From Pseudorhodobacter turbinis (GTDB lineage Bacteria; Pseudomonadota; Alphaproteobacteria; Rhodobacterales; Rhodobacteraceae), in assembly GCF_005234135.1 (NCBI RefSeq), contig NZ_CP039965.1:62001-126000 (forward strand): a stretch of 64,000 nucleotides of DNA, in the 5' to 3' direction. The translations under genes were made by a program, and so were the position numbers. Below are positions 16,509 to 25,299 of this stretch, piece after piece. The notes under the pieces were generated by a model that had not been told where the DNA came from, searched no databases, and worked only from the letters and a program-made list of their open reading frames with translations. Position 1 is the first letter of the stretch. Every line of letters starts with the position of its first letter.

Positions 16509-18645
16509 AGAGGGGATCGTCGCGCACGAAGGCGCCCTTCCGGGCTTTCGGTTTGTGTTGGATGCCAAGGCGCTGGGCGCGCGGTTTGCCTTGCCACCGA
16601 TGACGGCGGTTTACCTGCGCTACAAGCCGGGGACGAGCTGCGTGGCCGCCCTTTTTCCCAAGGATGGCGGGCTCGGCGCGTTGGCTGTGTGGACGTTTCC
16701 CCCCGCGCGGTTCCAAGAGGTCGCTGCGCGCACCGAATGGTGCGACGGGGCCGATCCGGCCATTTTCGACGCGGAAAAGTGCCTAGTACTTGTGCCGCTG
16801 GCGCGGGACCGCAAGATCAAGGGGGCGCGGCGCCTTGCTGACCCCGGGCGTGGGGCCAGTTTCCTGCGCAAGCTGACGGGCCAGACCGCCATGCCGCAGA
16901 TTTTACGTTACAAGCCCGGACGCAGGCTGGTGCTTCGTTGCGGTGATACCCTTGTCAAAGCCTATTCGAAAACGGATTTCGCAGCGGCCGTTGAAGGCGC
17001 GCGGATTGCGGAAACGCTCGGCGGCGCAACGATTCGCGCCGTGTCCGAGCGGCACCGCTGCATCGCGTGGAACTGGCTTGCCGGGGCCTCTTTATGCGCG
17101 GAAAGCAACGGGCAGGGCGACGTGGTGGCGTGGCGGCGCGCGGGCCTGATGTTAACCCGGATCCATTCCTCGGACGCGCGGCCTCATCGCAGGGTCACCC
17201 GCACCGATGAGGCAATGGATGACGCGGCCGCTGTTTCGGCATTGATGTCGCTGTCGCAGGATCTTGCCGGACAGGCTGCATCCTTGGTTCTGGCGCTTGC
17301 GGCGCGTCTGGAGAAAGCCCCGTTTCACCCGACGCTTATCCATGGTGACTTCAGCGCCGATCAGGTGCTCGTCAATGGGCCGGACGTGGCCATCATCGAC
17401 TGGGACCGCGCCGCAACCGGCGATCCGGCGCGTGACATCGGCAGCGCGCTGGCGCGTCTGGATGCGCAGTGCATCGATGGAACGATCTCGCGCGCGGAAC
17501 GCAACGCGTTTACTGCCGCATTATGCGAAGGGTATCGCGGTCCGGCCGGGGCCGAGAACATCGTCCTGCAGCATGCGCGGGCGCTTTTGGCGCTAAGCAC
17601 CGAGGGATTTCGGCAGCGTCTTCCTTGTTGGCCCGAGCGGGCAAAATCGCTGATGGCGCGTGCGGAGGAAATTCTGTCTGCGACAGCGACCGACCCCGCA
17701 ATGCCTGCGCTTGACGCGGCGCTGAGCCCGGCGCTGATGGCACCGCTTATCACCGAAACACTGGGGGAGGGGGGCGGCCCTGTCACAGCCGACCTCATGC
17801 GTCATAAACCGGGGCGGCGCGCATTGATCCGCTACCGCATTGGTGCGGAGACCCTTCTGGGGAAACTGCGCGCCAAAGGGCCGGATAGCAGAACACCCGC
17901 TCTCCATCGGGCCTTACGCGCCGCAGGGCTTGACGGGTGCCCACCCCTGAACGTTGGGGTGCCTGCCGCGCGGGGCCGCATCGCAGCCCCCGCGCTTTGG
18001 CTTCAGGATGAGGTCCCGGGGCGCGTGCTTACCTATACCCTGCATTCTGACACCGATACTGGCCCGGCGGCCCGCACCGGCACGGCGCTTGCCCGCCTTC
18101 ACTTGGCGGGGGGGCTGACCACGCGGGTGTGGACCTTGGCGGATGAGGGCGGGGTGCTTGACCGTGCTTTGGCCGCAGCGCGTGCGCATCTGCCCGCCGA
18201 GGCGGCGCGGATCGACGTCATCGCGGTGGCGGCTGCGAGGCTTGTCCAGCGGTTGGGGCCAATGGAGGCAACCGGTATCCACCGCGATTTTTACCCCGAT
18301 CAGGTGCTGATCAATGGCGATAGGGTATGGCTGCTTGATCTTGATCTTTATGCGCAGGGGGACCCGACGATTGATCTGGCTAATTTCCTTGCGCATCTCG
18401 ACGAGTACGGCCTGCGCCAATATGGCGATCTGACGGCGCTGGCCCCCCATGCCGCCGCTTTCCTTTCAGGCTATGAGGCGGCGCGGCCCTTGGTCGATCA
18501 CAGGCGGCTGGAGGCGTTGCGCCTTGTCTCCCTCGCACGGCACATCAACCTGAGCCGCATTATCACCGGCCGAGGACATACGACAAAGGCCTTGATTGAT
18601 CATTGCTCGGCGCTTCTACGGTTGGGTGGGGCGGTTGTTGTCTAG
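16492..18645 (+). CDS. Double APH-like phosphotransferase
   Basis: This 717-residue protein holds two aminoglycoside-phosphotransferase-like kinase folds. Domain one has the catalytic loop HGDFSADQVL (His284, Asp286, Gln291) and metal site IIDWD (Asp303). Domain two has HRDFYPDQVL (His597, Asp599, Gln604) and LLDLD (Asp616). An R-[YH]-KPG strand occurs three times (43-47, 140-144, 437-441), so the N-terminal 130 residues may be a remnant N-lobe. Most APH proteins have Asn where both loops here have Gln. ATG at 16492 has AAAGGA at good spacing; 16483 is possible. It overlaps the end of the ABC gene. A small-molecule, sugar or lipid target is likelier than antibiotic resistance, by context. Confidence 0.82.
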   Translation: MLLPVEEGIVAHEGALPGFRFVLDAKALGARFALPPMTAVYLRYKPGTSCVAALFPKDGGLGALAVWTFPPARFQEVAARTEWCDGADPAIFDAEKCLVLVPLARDRKIKGARRLADPGRGASFLRKLTGQTAMPQILRYKPGRRLVLRCGDTLVKAYSKTDFAAAVEGARIAETLGGATIRAVSERHRCIAWNWLAGASLCAESNGQGDVVAWRRAGLMLTRIHSSDARPHRRVTRTDEAMDDAAAVSALMSLSQDLAGQAASLVLALAARLEKAPFHPTLIHGDFSADQVLVNGPDVAIIDWDRAATGDPARDIGSALARLDAQCIDGTISRAERNAFTAALCEGYRGPAGAENIVLQHARALLALSTEGFRQRLPCWPERAKSLMARAEEILSATATDPAMPALDAALSPALMAPLITETLGEGGGPVTADLMRHKPGRRALIRYRIGAETLLGKLRAKGPDSRTPALHRALRAAGLDGCPPLNVGVPAARGRIAAPALWLQDEVPGRVLTYTLHSDTDTGPAARTGTALARLHLAGGLTTRVWTLADEGGVLDRALAAARAHLPAEAARIDVIAVAAARLVQRLGPMEATGIHRDFYPDQVLINGDRVWLLDLDLYAQGDPTIDLANFLAHLDEYGLRQYGDLTALAPHAAAFLSGYEAARPLVDHRRLEALRLVSLARHINLSRIITGRGHTTKALIDHCSALLRLGGAVVV

Positions 18646-18953
18646 CCGCCCCAAGCCATCTGGCGCAGAACGTAAATAGCCACGATTCCGACAATCATCG
18701 TGACGGGTAGGGAGCGGGTGGCAATCGCCACCAAAAGCGCCACGCCCCCCGCGACCCACTCTGCCGGGCCACCGTTAAGCAACTGCAACGTGACAAGCGC
18801 CGTTATCAACGTGCCGGGCAAGGCTTGCAATCCGCGCGCCCAAGCCCCGCTTTGCGGCAGGGCGGCCCCCAGATAGTATCCCCCCAAACGGATCGCCAAA
18901 TTCGCGGCCGCAAGGCCCGCAATGACGATGGTGAAATCGGATAGTTCAAGCAT
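18642..18953 (-). CDS. azlD: AzlD-family branched-chain amino acid export subunit
   Basis: This 103-residue protein with about four hydrophobic helices matches AzlD, the small partner of AzlC in export of branched-chain amino acids or analogues. Helical blocks include FTIVIAGLAAANLAIRLGGYY and LPGTLITALVTLQLL. Its start overlaps the azlC stop, as usual for the pair. Its stop codon shares the palindrome CTAG with the stop of the convergent kinase gene, so the two coding regions overlap by 4 bases. Confidence 0.88.
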   Translation of the reverse strand: MLELSDFTIVIAGLAAANLAIRLGGYYLGAALPQSGAWARGLQALPGTLITALVTLQLLNGGPAEWVAGGVALLVAIATRSLPVTMIVGIVAIYVLRQMAWGG

Positions 18954-19626
18954 TGCGCCCCACGATCCCGGCCAGTACCGCCCCCAAGGTGCCGCCGATG
19001 ACCAGCGCCCATGACGGCTCTATCGGGGTCAGCTTGGCCAGTACCGCCACCGTTACCGCCGAGGCTGCCCATGGGATCACATCGCGCGCGCCGGACCAAA
19101 GCCCGCGCAGAATGGCGATAAAGGCGGCGGTAAAAGCAAAATCAATGCCCAAGGCGCGCGGTTCGGGCAGGGTGGCGGCAAAGCCGGTGCCAAGGGTGGT
19201 GGCCGTGACCCACATCATCATCATGCAGGTGCCCGCACCCACCAGATACCAATAGCCCGCATTGCCGCCCTTGGCGCGTGTCGCATGCATCAAGGCCCAG
19301 CTCTCATCGGTGGTCAGGTGCACACCCAACAGCTTTTGCCAAAAGGGCCGACCCGCCAGCACATCGCGCAAGGACGCCGTCATCAGCAAAATCCGTAGGT
19401 TCAATGCGACCCCCGCGATCAAGGCCGCCCCCGCACCGGCTCCTGCCGCCAGCCTTTCCATCGCGACAAACTGTGCGGATCCGGAAAACGCTATCGTGCC
19501 CATCACGCCGGTCTGTAGCACGCTCATCCCTGCCTGAGCGGCCAGCAGCCCGAAGGCAAGTCCATAAAGCGAGGCGCCAAGCGCCAGCGGAACCACATCG
19601 CGAAAGCCGGATTTGAATTGCTGCAT
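18946..19626 (-). CDS. azlC: AzlC-family branched-chain amino acid permease
   Basis: The 226-residue membrane protein fits AzlC. Key segments are [41 protein letters not shown] and [18 protein letters not shown]. AzlC is the main export subunit and works with AzlD, encoded directly downstream with an 8-base overlap. The ATG at 19626 begins [10 protein letters not shown], a normal family start. The gene diverges from metG across about 150 bases that must hold both promoters. The transported compound is assigned from the family only. Confidence 0.92.
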   Translation of the reverse strand: MQQFKSGFRDVVPLALGASLYGLAFGLLAAQAGMSVLQTGVMGTIAFSGSAQFVAMERLAAGAGAGAALIAGVALNLRILLMTASLRDVLAGRPFWQKLLGVHLTTDESWALMHATRAKGGNAGYWYLVGAGTCMMMMWVTATTLGTGFAATLPEPRALGIDFAFTAAFIAILRGLWSGARDVIPWAASAVTVAVLAKLTPIEPSWALVIGGTLGAVLAGIVGRNA

Positions 19627-19776
19627 GGGCGGGCCTTTTTTGTTGCAACCCGTGCTCTAACGAGCCTTCGCTGGGGGCGTCAAGCGCAAGACTTGCGAAT
19701 TGGGGCAAGGGACTTCTGGCCCTTGCCGCGGGCTTGGGGTAAATGGGGGGCTTGGTATTCGAGCAAGGGGCACCCA

Positions 19777-21486
19777 ATGGCCAGACATCTGATTACATCC
19801 GCTATTCCATATATTAATGGTATCAAGCACTTGGGCAACCTTGTGGGCAGTCAGCTGCCTGCCGATCTTTATGCGCGCTACTTGCGGGCACGCGGCCATG
19901 AGGTGCTGTTTTTGTGCGCGACCGACGAACACGGCACCCCTGCAGAGCTGGCCGCAGCCAAGGCAGGCAAGCCCGTGGCCGACTATTGCACCGAAATGCA
20001 TGCCGTTCAGGCCGAGATCGCGAAGGGGTTCAGCCTGTCGTTTGATCACTTTGGCCGCTCTTCCAGCCCGCAAAACCATGCGCTGACCCAAGCTTTTGCC
20101 GCACGGCTGGCCGACCAAGGGTTGATCCGCGAAGTGGTGGAAGAGCAGATGTATTCCGTCGCCGACGGCCGCTTTTTGCCGGACCGTTATATTGAGGGCA
20201 CCTGCCCGAATTGCGGGTTTGAATCGGCGCGCGGCGACCAATGCGACAATTGCACCAAGCAGCTTGACCCCGTCGATCTGATCAACCCGCGCTCCACCGT
20301 TTCCGGTTCGACCGATCTGGAGTTGCGCGAAACCAAGCACCTCTACCTGTGCCAGTCGCAGATGAAACAGCGGCTTTCGGAGTGGATCGAAAGCAAGGAT
20401 GACTGGCCGGTCCTGACCACCTCTATCGCCAAGAAATGGCTCAATGACGGGGATGGCTTGCAAGACCGCGGCATCACCCGCGACCTGAAATGGGGTGTGC
20501 CCGCCCAGTTTGACGGCGCCCCGTGGGAAGGCATGGAAGGCAAGGTTTTCTATGTCTGGTTCGACGCGCCCATCGAATATATCGCCTGCGCGCAGGAATG
20601 GGCCGAAGGCACCGGCACGGATTGGGAACGCTGGTGGCGCACCGATAAGGGCGCCGATGATGTGACTTACACCCAGTTTATGGGCAAGGATAACGTGCCG
20701 TTTCACACGCTTGGTTTTCCCGTGACGATCCTCGGGTCCAATCAACCGTGGAAGCTGGTGGATTACATCAAATCCTTCAACTACCTCAATTATGACGGCG
20801 GCCAGTTTTCTACCTCGCGCGGGCGCGGGGTGTTTATGGACCAAGCGTTGGAGCTGTTGCCCGCCGACTACTGGCGCTGGTGGCTGTTGTCGCATGCGCC
20901 CGAAAGCTCGGATGCCGAGTTCACATGGGAGAATTTCCAGCAATCGGCCAATAAGGATCTGGCGGATGTACTTGGGAACCTTGTCAGCCGTGTCACCAAA
21001 TTCTGCCGCTCCAAATTTGGCGAGACCGTGCCAGAGGGCGGCACGTGGGGCGCGGCAGAAGAGGCGCTGATCACGGAATTGGAAACCCGCCTGCGCGCTT
21101 ATGAGGGCTATATGGAGGCGATGGAGGTTCGCAAAGCCTCGATCGAGCTGCGCAGCCTTTGGGTGGCGGGCAATGAATATTTGCAGGCCGCCGCCCCGTG
21201 GACAGTGGTGAAGACCGACCCCGAGCAGGCGGCGGCGGTGATCCGTTTGGCGCTGAACCTGATCCGCATTTACGCGGTCGTCTCACAGCCCTTTATCCCG
21301 GGCGCTGCGGCGTCGATGATGGCGGGGATGAAAGCCGACGATTGGTCTTGGCCCACGGATCTGCGTGCCGCGCTGACGGCCTTGCCTGTTGGTCATGCGT
21401 TTGAGGTGCCCGAGGTGCTGTTCCGCAAGATCACAGACGAAGAGCGCGCCGAGTGGCAAGAACGTTTTGCCGGAACGCGAACATAA
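19777..21486 (+). CDS. metG: Methionine-tRNA ligase
   Basis: The 569-residue protein is a class I methionyl-tRNA synthetase. The HIGH equivalent is HLGN in [15 protein letters not shown]. Four cysteines form a zinc knuckle (CPNC and CDNC, near 205-225). The KMSKS equivalent reads FSTSRGRG, a form usual in this alphaproteobacterial type. It lacks the C-terminal tRNA-binding domain found in longer MetG proteins and is expected to be monomeric. ATG at 19777 ([15 protein letters not shown]) follows GCAAGGGGC; the open frame upstream to 19618 overlaps azlC and is not coding. A terminator overlapping the rnk gene end follows it. Confidence 0.96.
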   Translation: MARHLITSAIPYINGIKHLGNLVGSQLPADLYARYLRARGHEVLFLCATDEHGTPAELAAAKAGKPVADYCTEMHAVQAEIAKGFSLSFDHFGRSSSPQNHALTQAFAARLADQGLIREVVEEQMYSVADGRFLPDRYIEGTCPNCGFESARGDQCDNCTKQLDPVDLINPRSTVSGSTDLELRETKHLYLCQSQMKQRLSEWIESKDDWPVLTTSIAKKWLNDGDGLQDRGITRDLKWGVPAQFDGAPWEGMEGKVFYVWFDAPIEYIACAQEWAEGTGTDWERWWRTDKGADDVTYTQFMGKDNVPFHTLGFPVTILGSNQPWKLVDYIKSFNYLNYDGGQFSTSRGRGVFMDQALELLPADYWRWWLLSHAPESSDAEFTWENFQQSANKDLADVLGNLVSRVTKFCRSKFGETVPEGGTWGAAEEALITELETRLRAYEGYMEAMEVRKASIELRSLWVAGNEYLQAAAPWTVVKTDPEQAAAVIRLALNLIRIYAVVSQPFIPGAAASMMAGMKADDWSWPTDLRAALTALPVGHAFEVPEVLFRKITDEERAEWQERFAGTRT

Positions 21487-21523
21487 CGCCCGAAAAGGCC
21501 GCGCGCGTTCCGGTCGTGCCTCG

Positions 21524-21553
21524 CGTCTGACCCCCGAGGGGGTTAGACGTTTT
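21524..21553 (+). terminator. metG terminator overlapping the end of the rnk-like gene
   Basis: The arms 21524-21535 (CGTCTGACCCCC) and 21538-21549 (GGGGGTTAGACG) pair over 12 bases with one G-T wobble and are followed by TTTT at 21550-21553. The right arm contains the stop codon and the T run the last codons of the convergent gene at 21543, so one sequence serves both as metG terminator and as coding end. Confidence 0.85.
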
Positions 21554-21983
21554 CCGCGTCGGTGTCAGGCTGGTCAACCCGGATCACGGTTAATGTCCGG
21601 CGCTGGTTGTCACGGGTGTCCCAGTAAAAGCCCGCACCTTCGGCCAAGCCCAGAAGGGCCACACCGATCGGCGTCATCACGGAGATGCGCAACTTCGAGA
21701 TATCAGCGTCCTCGGGGTAGACCAATGTGGCGGATTTCTCATGGCCGGTCCCCTCGTCACGGTAGGTGACGGTGCTGCCGATCGAGACAACGTTCTTTGG
21801 CATCTTTGCCGCAGGCACAATCTTGGCGCGACCCACCTCTTCCAACAGCCGATCAGAAAGCGCCGGATTGCGGTGGCGCGCGCCTTCGGCAAGCCCCTCG
21901 ATATGGGCGAGGTGATCAGCGTTGATGATGATCTTGGGGCTGCGGGTTGTGCGTCTTTTGACGGGTGCAGTTTCTGCGGACAT
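21543..21983 (-). CDS. rnk: GreA/GreB C-terminal-domain regulator, Rnk-like
   Basis: This 146-residue protein has an N-terminal coiled helix region (SPKIIINADHLAHIEGLAEG) and a GreA/GreB C-terminal FKBP-like domain with VSIGSTVTYRDEGTGHEKSA, LVYPEDADI and ISVMTPIGVALLGL. It matches Rnk, nucleoside diphosphate kinase regulator, which binds RNA polymerase near the secondary channel but lacks the acidic tip of GreA. The start at 21983 (MSAETAPVKRR) has AAGGAG upstream; the longer frame to 22070 is not family-like. It stands alone, divergent from matB. Confidence 0.85.
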   Translation of the reverse strand: MSAETAPVKRRTTRSPKIIINADHLAHIEGLAEGARHRNPALSDRLLEEVGRAKIVPAAKMPKNVVSIGSTVTYRDEGTGHEKSATLVYPEDADISKLRISVMTPIGVALLGLAEGAGFYWDTRDNQRRTLTVIRVDQPDTDAENV

Positions 21984-22560
21984 CGATGTTCTCCTTGAGG
22001 TCGTATTATGGGGGCAAAGGGCTTGCGGGGCGGGCAAGCAGATGAACCGTGTCGGGCGATAGAGCGCCAATCAGTCCGTTATGGAAATATGTAAAGCCCC
22101 CGAGGGTGTGGCAGGCGCAAAGGCGCCTAGACCGCCCGGGGCAAGGGGCGGGTCAGCAGAAGAAACCTGAAATGATCTTCATGTACCATCATAGCCTTAG
22201 AGGTAGGTAGCCTTGCATCGAAAGTCAATGTCTGCGGCTGTGGCCTGCTTTATGCAGGTCAAGGACCGGCCGGCCAGTATATGTCAGGGCAGCGGTGCGG
22301 TGTTTTTGGTTGACCAAGCGCGGTGACGGGTTGCCCTTTGATCTTTTGATGCGCTTTCATCTTGGCATTGGTGCCAAAGTGCACGACATTCAAACGGGGG
22401 CCGATACCTCGGGCAATGGGGCCGCGCTATGGCCAACTACCCTATAACCTGTCGCAAACCGCAATGAGCCATGCGGAGTTTGGGATAAATCCAAATTGGT
22501 GGCTTGCAAGCCCGCGCTGGCCAAAGCCGAAACCAACATCAAACCAGAGGAGCGCACCGC
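21984..22560. other. 577-base intergenic region with tandem hairpins
   Basis: No coding frame is convincing here. Close to the rnk side, AGGCGC/GCGCCT (22113-22128, loop AAAG) is directly followed by a second stem of 22130-22137 with 22146-22154. Near matB, TTTGG-N7-CCAAA (22479-22495) is an imperfectly known palindrome 65 bases before the start codon and could be an operator. The middle section from about 22160 to 22470 shows nothing I recognise; no tRNA-like fold is visible. Confidence 0.4.
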
Positions 22561-24048
22561 GTGACCAATATTTTGTACGATGCGCTGATTGCGCCAAATG
22601 CCCGGAACGAGGCTGTTTTCTTGCACTGCGATGACGGAAGCACTCTTAGCTATCGCCGATTTGTCGGGCGCGTGGCGCAATTGGCCAATGTGTTGCAGGC
22701 GGCGGGCGTCAAACCCGGGGATCGTGTGGTGGTGCAGGCGCCAAAGCTGGCCGATACGATCGCGCTTTACGCGGCGGCGGTGCAAGCGGGTGCGGTATAT
22801 CTGCCGCTAAATACCGGCTACACCCAAGCCGAGCTGGCCTATTTCATCGGCGATGCGACCCCGGCGCTTGTGGTTTGTGATGCCGCGAATGAGGGGCAGG
22901 TCGCGCCGGTTTGCAATGGCGTGCAGATCCTGACCCTTGCCGAGGGCGGGGCGGGCAGCCTGTCGCAGCAGGCCGATGCGATGCCGACATGCTTTGAAAC
23001 CGTGCCGCGCGGGCCCGAGGATCTGGCGGCACTGCTTTATACTTCGGGGACCACGGGGCGCTCCAAGGGGGCGATGCTGTCGCATAAAAACCTGCTGTCG
23101 AATGCGCAGGTGCTGACCGATTTGTGGCAGATCACGCAGGGGGACCGCCTGATCCATGCCTTGCCGATTTTCCACACGCATGGGCTTTTTGTGGCGATGA
23201 ATACCTGCCTTTTGGCGGGCGCGCAGGTGCGTTTCATGGCGGCCTTCGATGTGAATGCGATTCTCGACGAAATTCCGGCCTCGACCATGCTGATGGGGGT
23301 GCCGACCTTTTACACAAGGCTTCTGGATGACCCGCGCCTGACCCGCGATCTGTGCCGCAACATGCGCCTTTTTGTGTCGGGCTCGGCGCCGCTTCTGGCC
23401 GAAACCCATACGGATTTTGAGGGGCGCACAGGCCACCGGATCCTGGAACGTTATGGCATGACCGAAACCAATATGATCACCTCGAACCCTTTTGACGGGG
23501 CGCGGGTGGCGGGCACCGTTGGCTTTGCCCTGCCGGGAACCGAGGTGGAGATCACCGCCGATGGCAACCCCCTGCCCGCCGGTGAAATCGGCATGATCGA
23601 GGTGCGCGGCGACAATGTGTTTCAAGGCTATTGGAATATGCCCGAAAAGACCGCCGAGGAATTGCGGGACAACGGCTTTTTCATCACTGGCGATCTGGGC
23701 GTAAAATCCGCCGATGGCCGGATCAGCATTGTCGGTCGGCAAAAAGATCTCATCATTTCAGGCGGCTATAATATCTATCCCAAAGAGATTGAGGACGTTA
23801 TCAATGATGTGATCGGCGTTCTGGAAAGCGCTGTATTTGGTGTTGCGCATGCCGATTTTGGCGAATCGGTCGTCGCGGCGGTTGTTCTGGAAAAAGATAC
23901 GGAGCTGGACGGTGCTGCGATTGCCGAAGTGGTGGAGCCTCTTTTGGCGCGGTTCAAACATCCGCGCCGCTATGTCATGCTAGAGGCGCTGCCGCGCAAT
24001 ACGATGGGCAAGGTCCAAAAGAACATCCTGCGCGCTGAATACGGCTAG
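22561..24048 (+). CDS. matB: Malonyl-CoA synthetase (AMP-forming)
   Basis: The 495-residue protein belongs to the acyl-adenylate family and most resembles MatB, which makes malonyl-CoA from malonate, CoA and ATP. The phosphate loop is LLYTSGTTGRSKGAMLSH, the adenine motif is ERYGMTETNMITSNP, and the hinge/C-domain part is GRQKDLIISGGYNIYPKEIE with Lys in RNTMGKVQKN. The GTG at 22561 has GAGGAG upstream; the extension to 22504 does not match the family. No malonyl-CoA decarboxylase or malonate transporter adjoins it. MatB rather than another short-chain ligase is likely but not proven. Confidence 0.85.
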   Translation: MTNILYDALIAPNARNEAVFLHCDDGSTLSYRRFVGRVAQLANVLQAAGVKPGDRVVVQAPKLADTIALYAAAVQAGAVYLPLNTGYTQAELAYFIGDATPALVVCDAANEGQVAPVCNGVQILTLAEGGAGSLSQQADAMPTCFETVPRGPEDLAALLYTSGTTGRSKGAMLSHKNLLSNAQVLTDLWQITQGDRLIHALPIFHTHGLFVAMNTCLLAGAQVRFMAAFDVNAILDEIPASTMLMGVPTFYTRLLDDPRLTRDLCRNMRLFVSGSAPLLAETHTDFEGRTGHRILERYGMTETNMITSNPFDGARVAGTVGFALPGTEVEITADGNPLPAGEIGMIEVRGDNVFQGYWNMPEKTAEELRDNGFFITGDLGVKSADGRISIVGRQKDLIISGGYNIYPKEIEDVINDVIGVLESAVFGVAHADFGESVVAAVVLEKDTELDGAAIAEVVEPLLARFKHPRRYVMLEALPRNTMGKVQKNILRAEYG

Positions 24049-24101
24049 GGTCATAGCCATAATTTCAGTGCTGATTAAAAAGGCATTCGGGATGATGCCG
24101 C

Positions 24102-24117
24102 GAAGGCATTGGCCTTC
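24102..24117. other. Small hairpin after matB
   Basis: GAAGGC at 24102-24107 pairs with GCCTTC at 24112-24117 over a 4-base loop, 54 bases past the matB stop. There is no T run, so it may be an mRNA 3'-end stabiliser or a weak terminator. The remainder of 24049-24288 is the presumed promoter and leader region of the BMP operon. Confidence 0.35.
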
Positions 24118-24288
24118 TTGCGCGCAGCTCGCTATGTTTTCACAGACATGTCCCGCTTGCGGGGGAATGTGGAGGTTGCAGCAGCCCGCGCGCTTTGCCA
24201 GATATAGCGGAAGAGTGCGGCTGTGACGAATCGCGGGCGCCATGACATTGTGTAAAAACGTATAAAACAAACAGGGATAGGGTCTGCC

Positions 24289-25299
24289 ATGCATAAGATG
24301 ACGTATTCAACCACGCGGCGCGGCCTGCTGATGGGGGCGGGCGCCGTTTTGGGCGCGGGCCTGATGCCGGACCTTCTGCGCGCGCAGACCCCTGTGAAAG
24401 TCGCAGGCATTTATACCGTCCCGGTAGAGCAGCAATGGGTGGGCCGCATCCACCTTGCGGCCGAGGCGGCAAAGGCGGCGGGGCAGGTTGATTACAGCTT
24501 TACCGAAAACGTCTCCAATACCGACTATCCGCGCGTGATGCGTGAATATGCCGAGGCAGGCGTGCAGCTGATCGTGGGTGAGATTTTCGGCGTAGAGCAA
24601 GAAGCCCGCGAGGTTGCGGCCGACTATCCCGATGTGGCCTTCCTGATGGGCTCCAGCTTTCCGCCGGATGATGCGGTTCCGAACCTTGCAGTCTTTGATA
24701 ACTACATCCAGGATGCCAGCTATCTATCTGGGATCATTGCGGGGTCCATGACCAAGGGCAATATCGGCATGGTCGGCGGCTTTCCGATCCCCGAGGTGAA
24801 CCGCCTGATGCATGCCTTCATGGCCGGCGCCCGTGAGGCCAATCCTGACATCACCTTTCAGGTTAGCTTCATCGGCTCGTGGTTCGATCCGCCAAAGGCG
24901 AAAGAGACCGCCTTTGCGATGATAGAAAACGGGGCGGATATGCTCTATGCCGAACGTTTTGGTGTCTCGGATGCCGCGATGGAAAAAGGCATTCTGGCCA
25001 TCGGTAACGTGATCGACACGCAGGCTGATTATCCCGAAACGGTCGTCGCCTCGGCCATTTGGCATTTTGAGCCAACCTTTGCCGCAGCCCTTGCTGCCGT
25101 GCAAGCGGGCGCGTTCAAGGCCGATAACTACGGCGTTTACTCCTATATGAAAGAGGGCGGCTGCTCGCTTGCGCCGCTTGGCACCTTTGAGGGTAAGGTT
25201 CCGGCTGAGGCGCTGGCGCTGGTGGCCGAGAAGGAAGCCGCGATCAAGGACGGCTCTCTCGTGGTTGAGGTCAACGACACAGAGCCGAAATCCTCGTGA
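24289..25299 (+). CDS. BMP-family ABC transporter substrate-binding protein
   Basis: This 336-residue periplasmic protein belongs to the BMP/Med family, whose members bind nucleosides or nucleobases. A twin-arginine-like signal lies at the N terminus (STTRRGLLMGAGAVLGAG, cleavage near LLRAQT). The mature part shows KVAGIYTVPVEQQWVGRIH, YSFTENVSNTDYPRVMREYA, IVGEIFGVE and GIIAGSMTKGNIGMVGGFPIPEVN. It opens a five-gene operon; its stop overlaps the next start (GTGA). The deaminase at the operon end suggests cytosine or related nucleobases as cargo, which is inference. Confidence 0.92.
   Translation: MHKMTYSTTRRGLLMGAGAVLGAGLMPDLLRAQTPVKVAGIYTVPVEQQWVGRIHLAAEAAKAAGQVDYSFTENVSNTDYPRVMREYAEAGVQLIVGEIFGVEQEAREVAADYPDVAFLMGSSFPPDDAVPNLAVFDNYIQDASYLSGIIAGSMTKGNIGMVGGFPIPEVNRLMHAFMAGAREANPDITFQVSFIGSWFDPPKAKETAFAMIENGADMLYAERFGVSDAAMEKGILAIGNVIDTQADYPETVVASAIWHFEPTFAAALAAVQAGAFKADNYGVYSYMKEGGCSLAPLGTFEGKVPAEALALVAEKEAAIKDGSLVVEVNDTEPKSS

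Noticed and set aside
16492..18645. Aminoglycoside resistance gene.
   Set aside because: APH-like folds are widespread in metabolic kinases. The operon context, double domain and altered catalytic loops do not suggest antibiotic resistance.
20810..20840. Apparent loss of the KMSKS motif in methionyl-tRNA synthetase.
   Set aside because: The FSTSRGRG form is normal in this branch of MetG proteins.
22362..22634. 90-codon frame before matB.
   Set aside because: It runs into matB in another frame, has no ribosome site and shows no family features.
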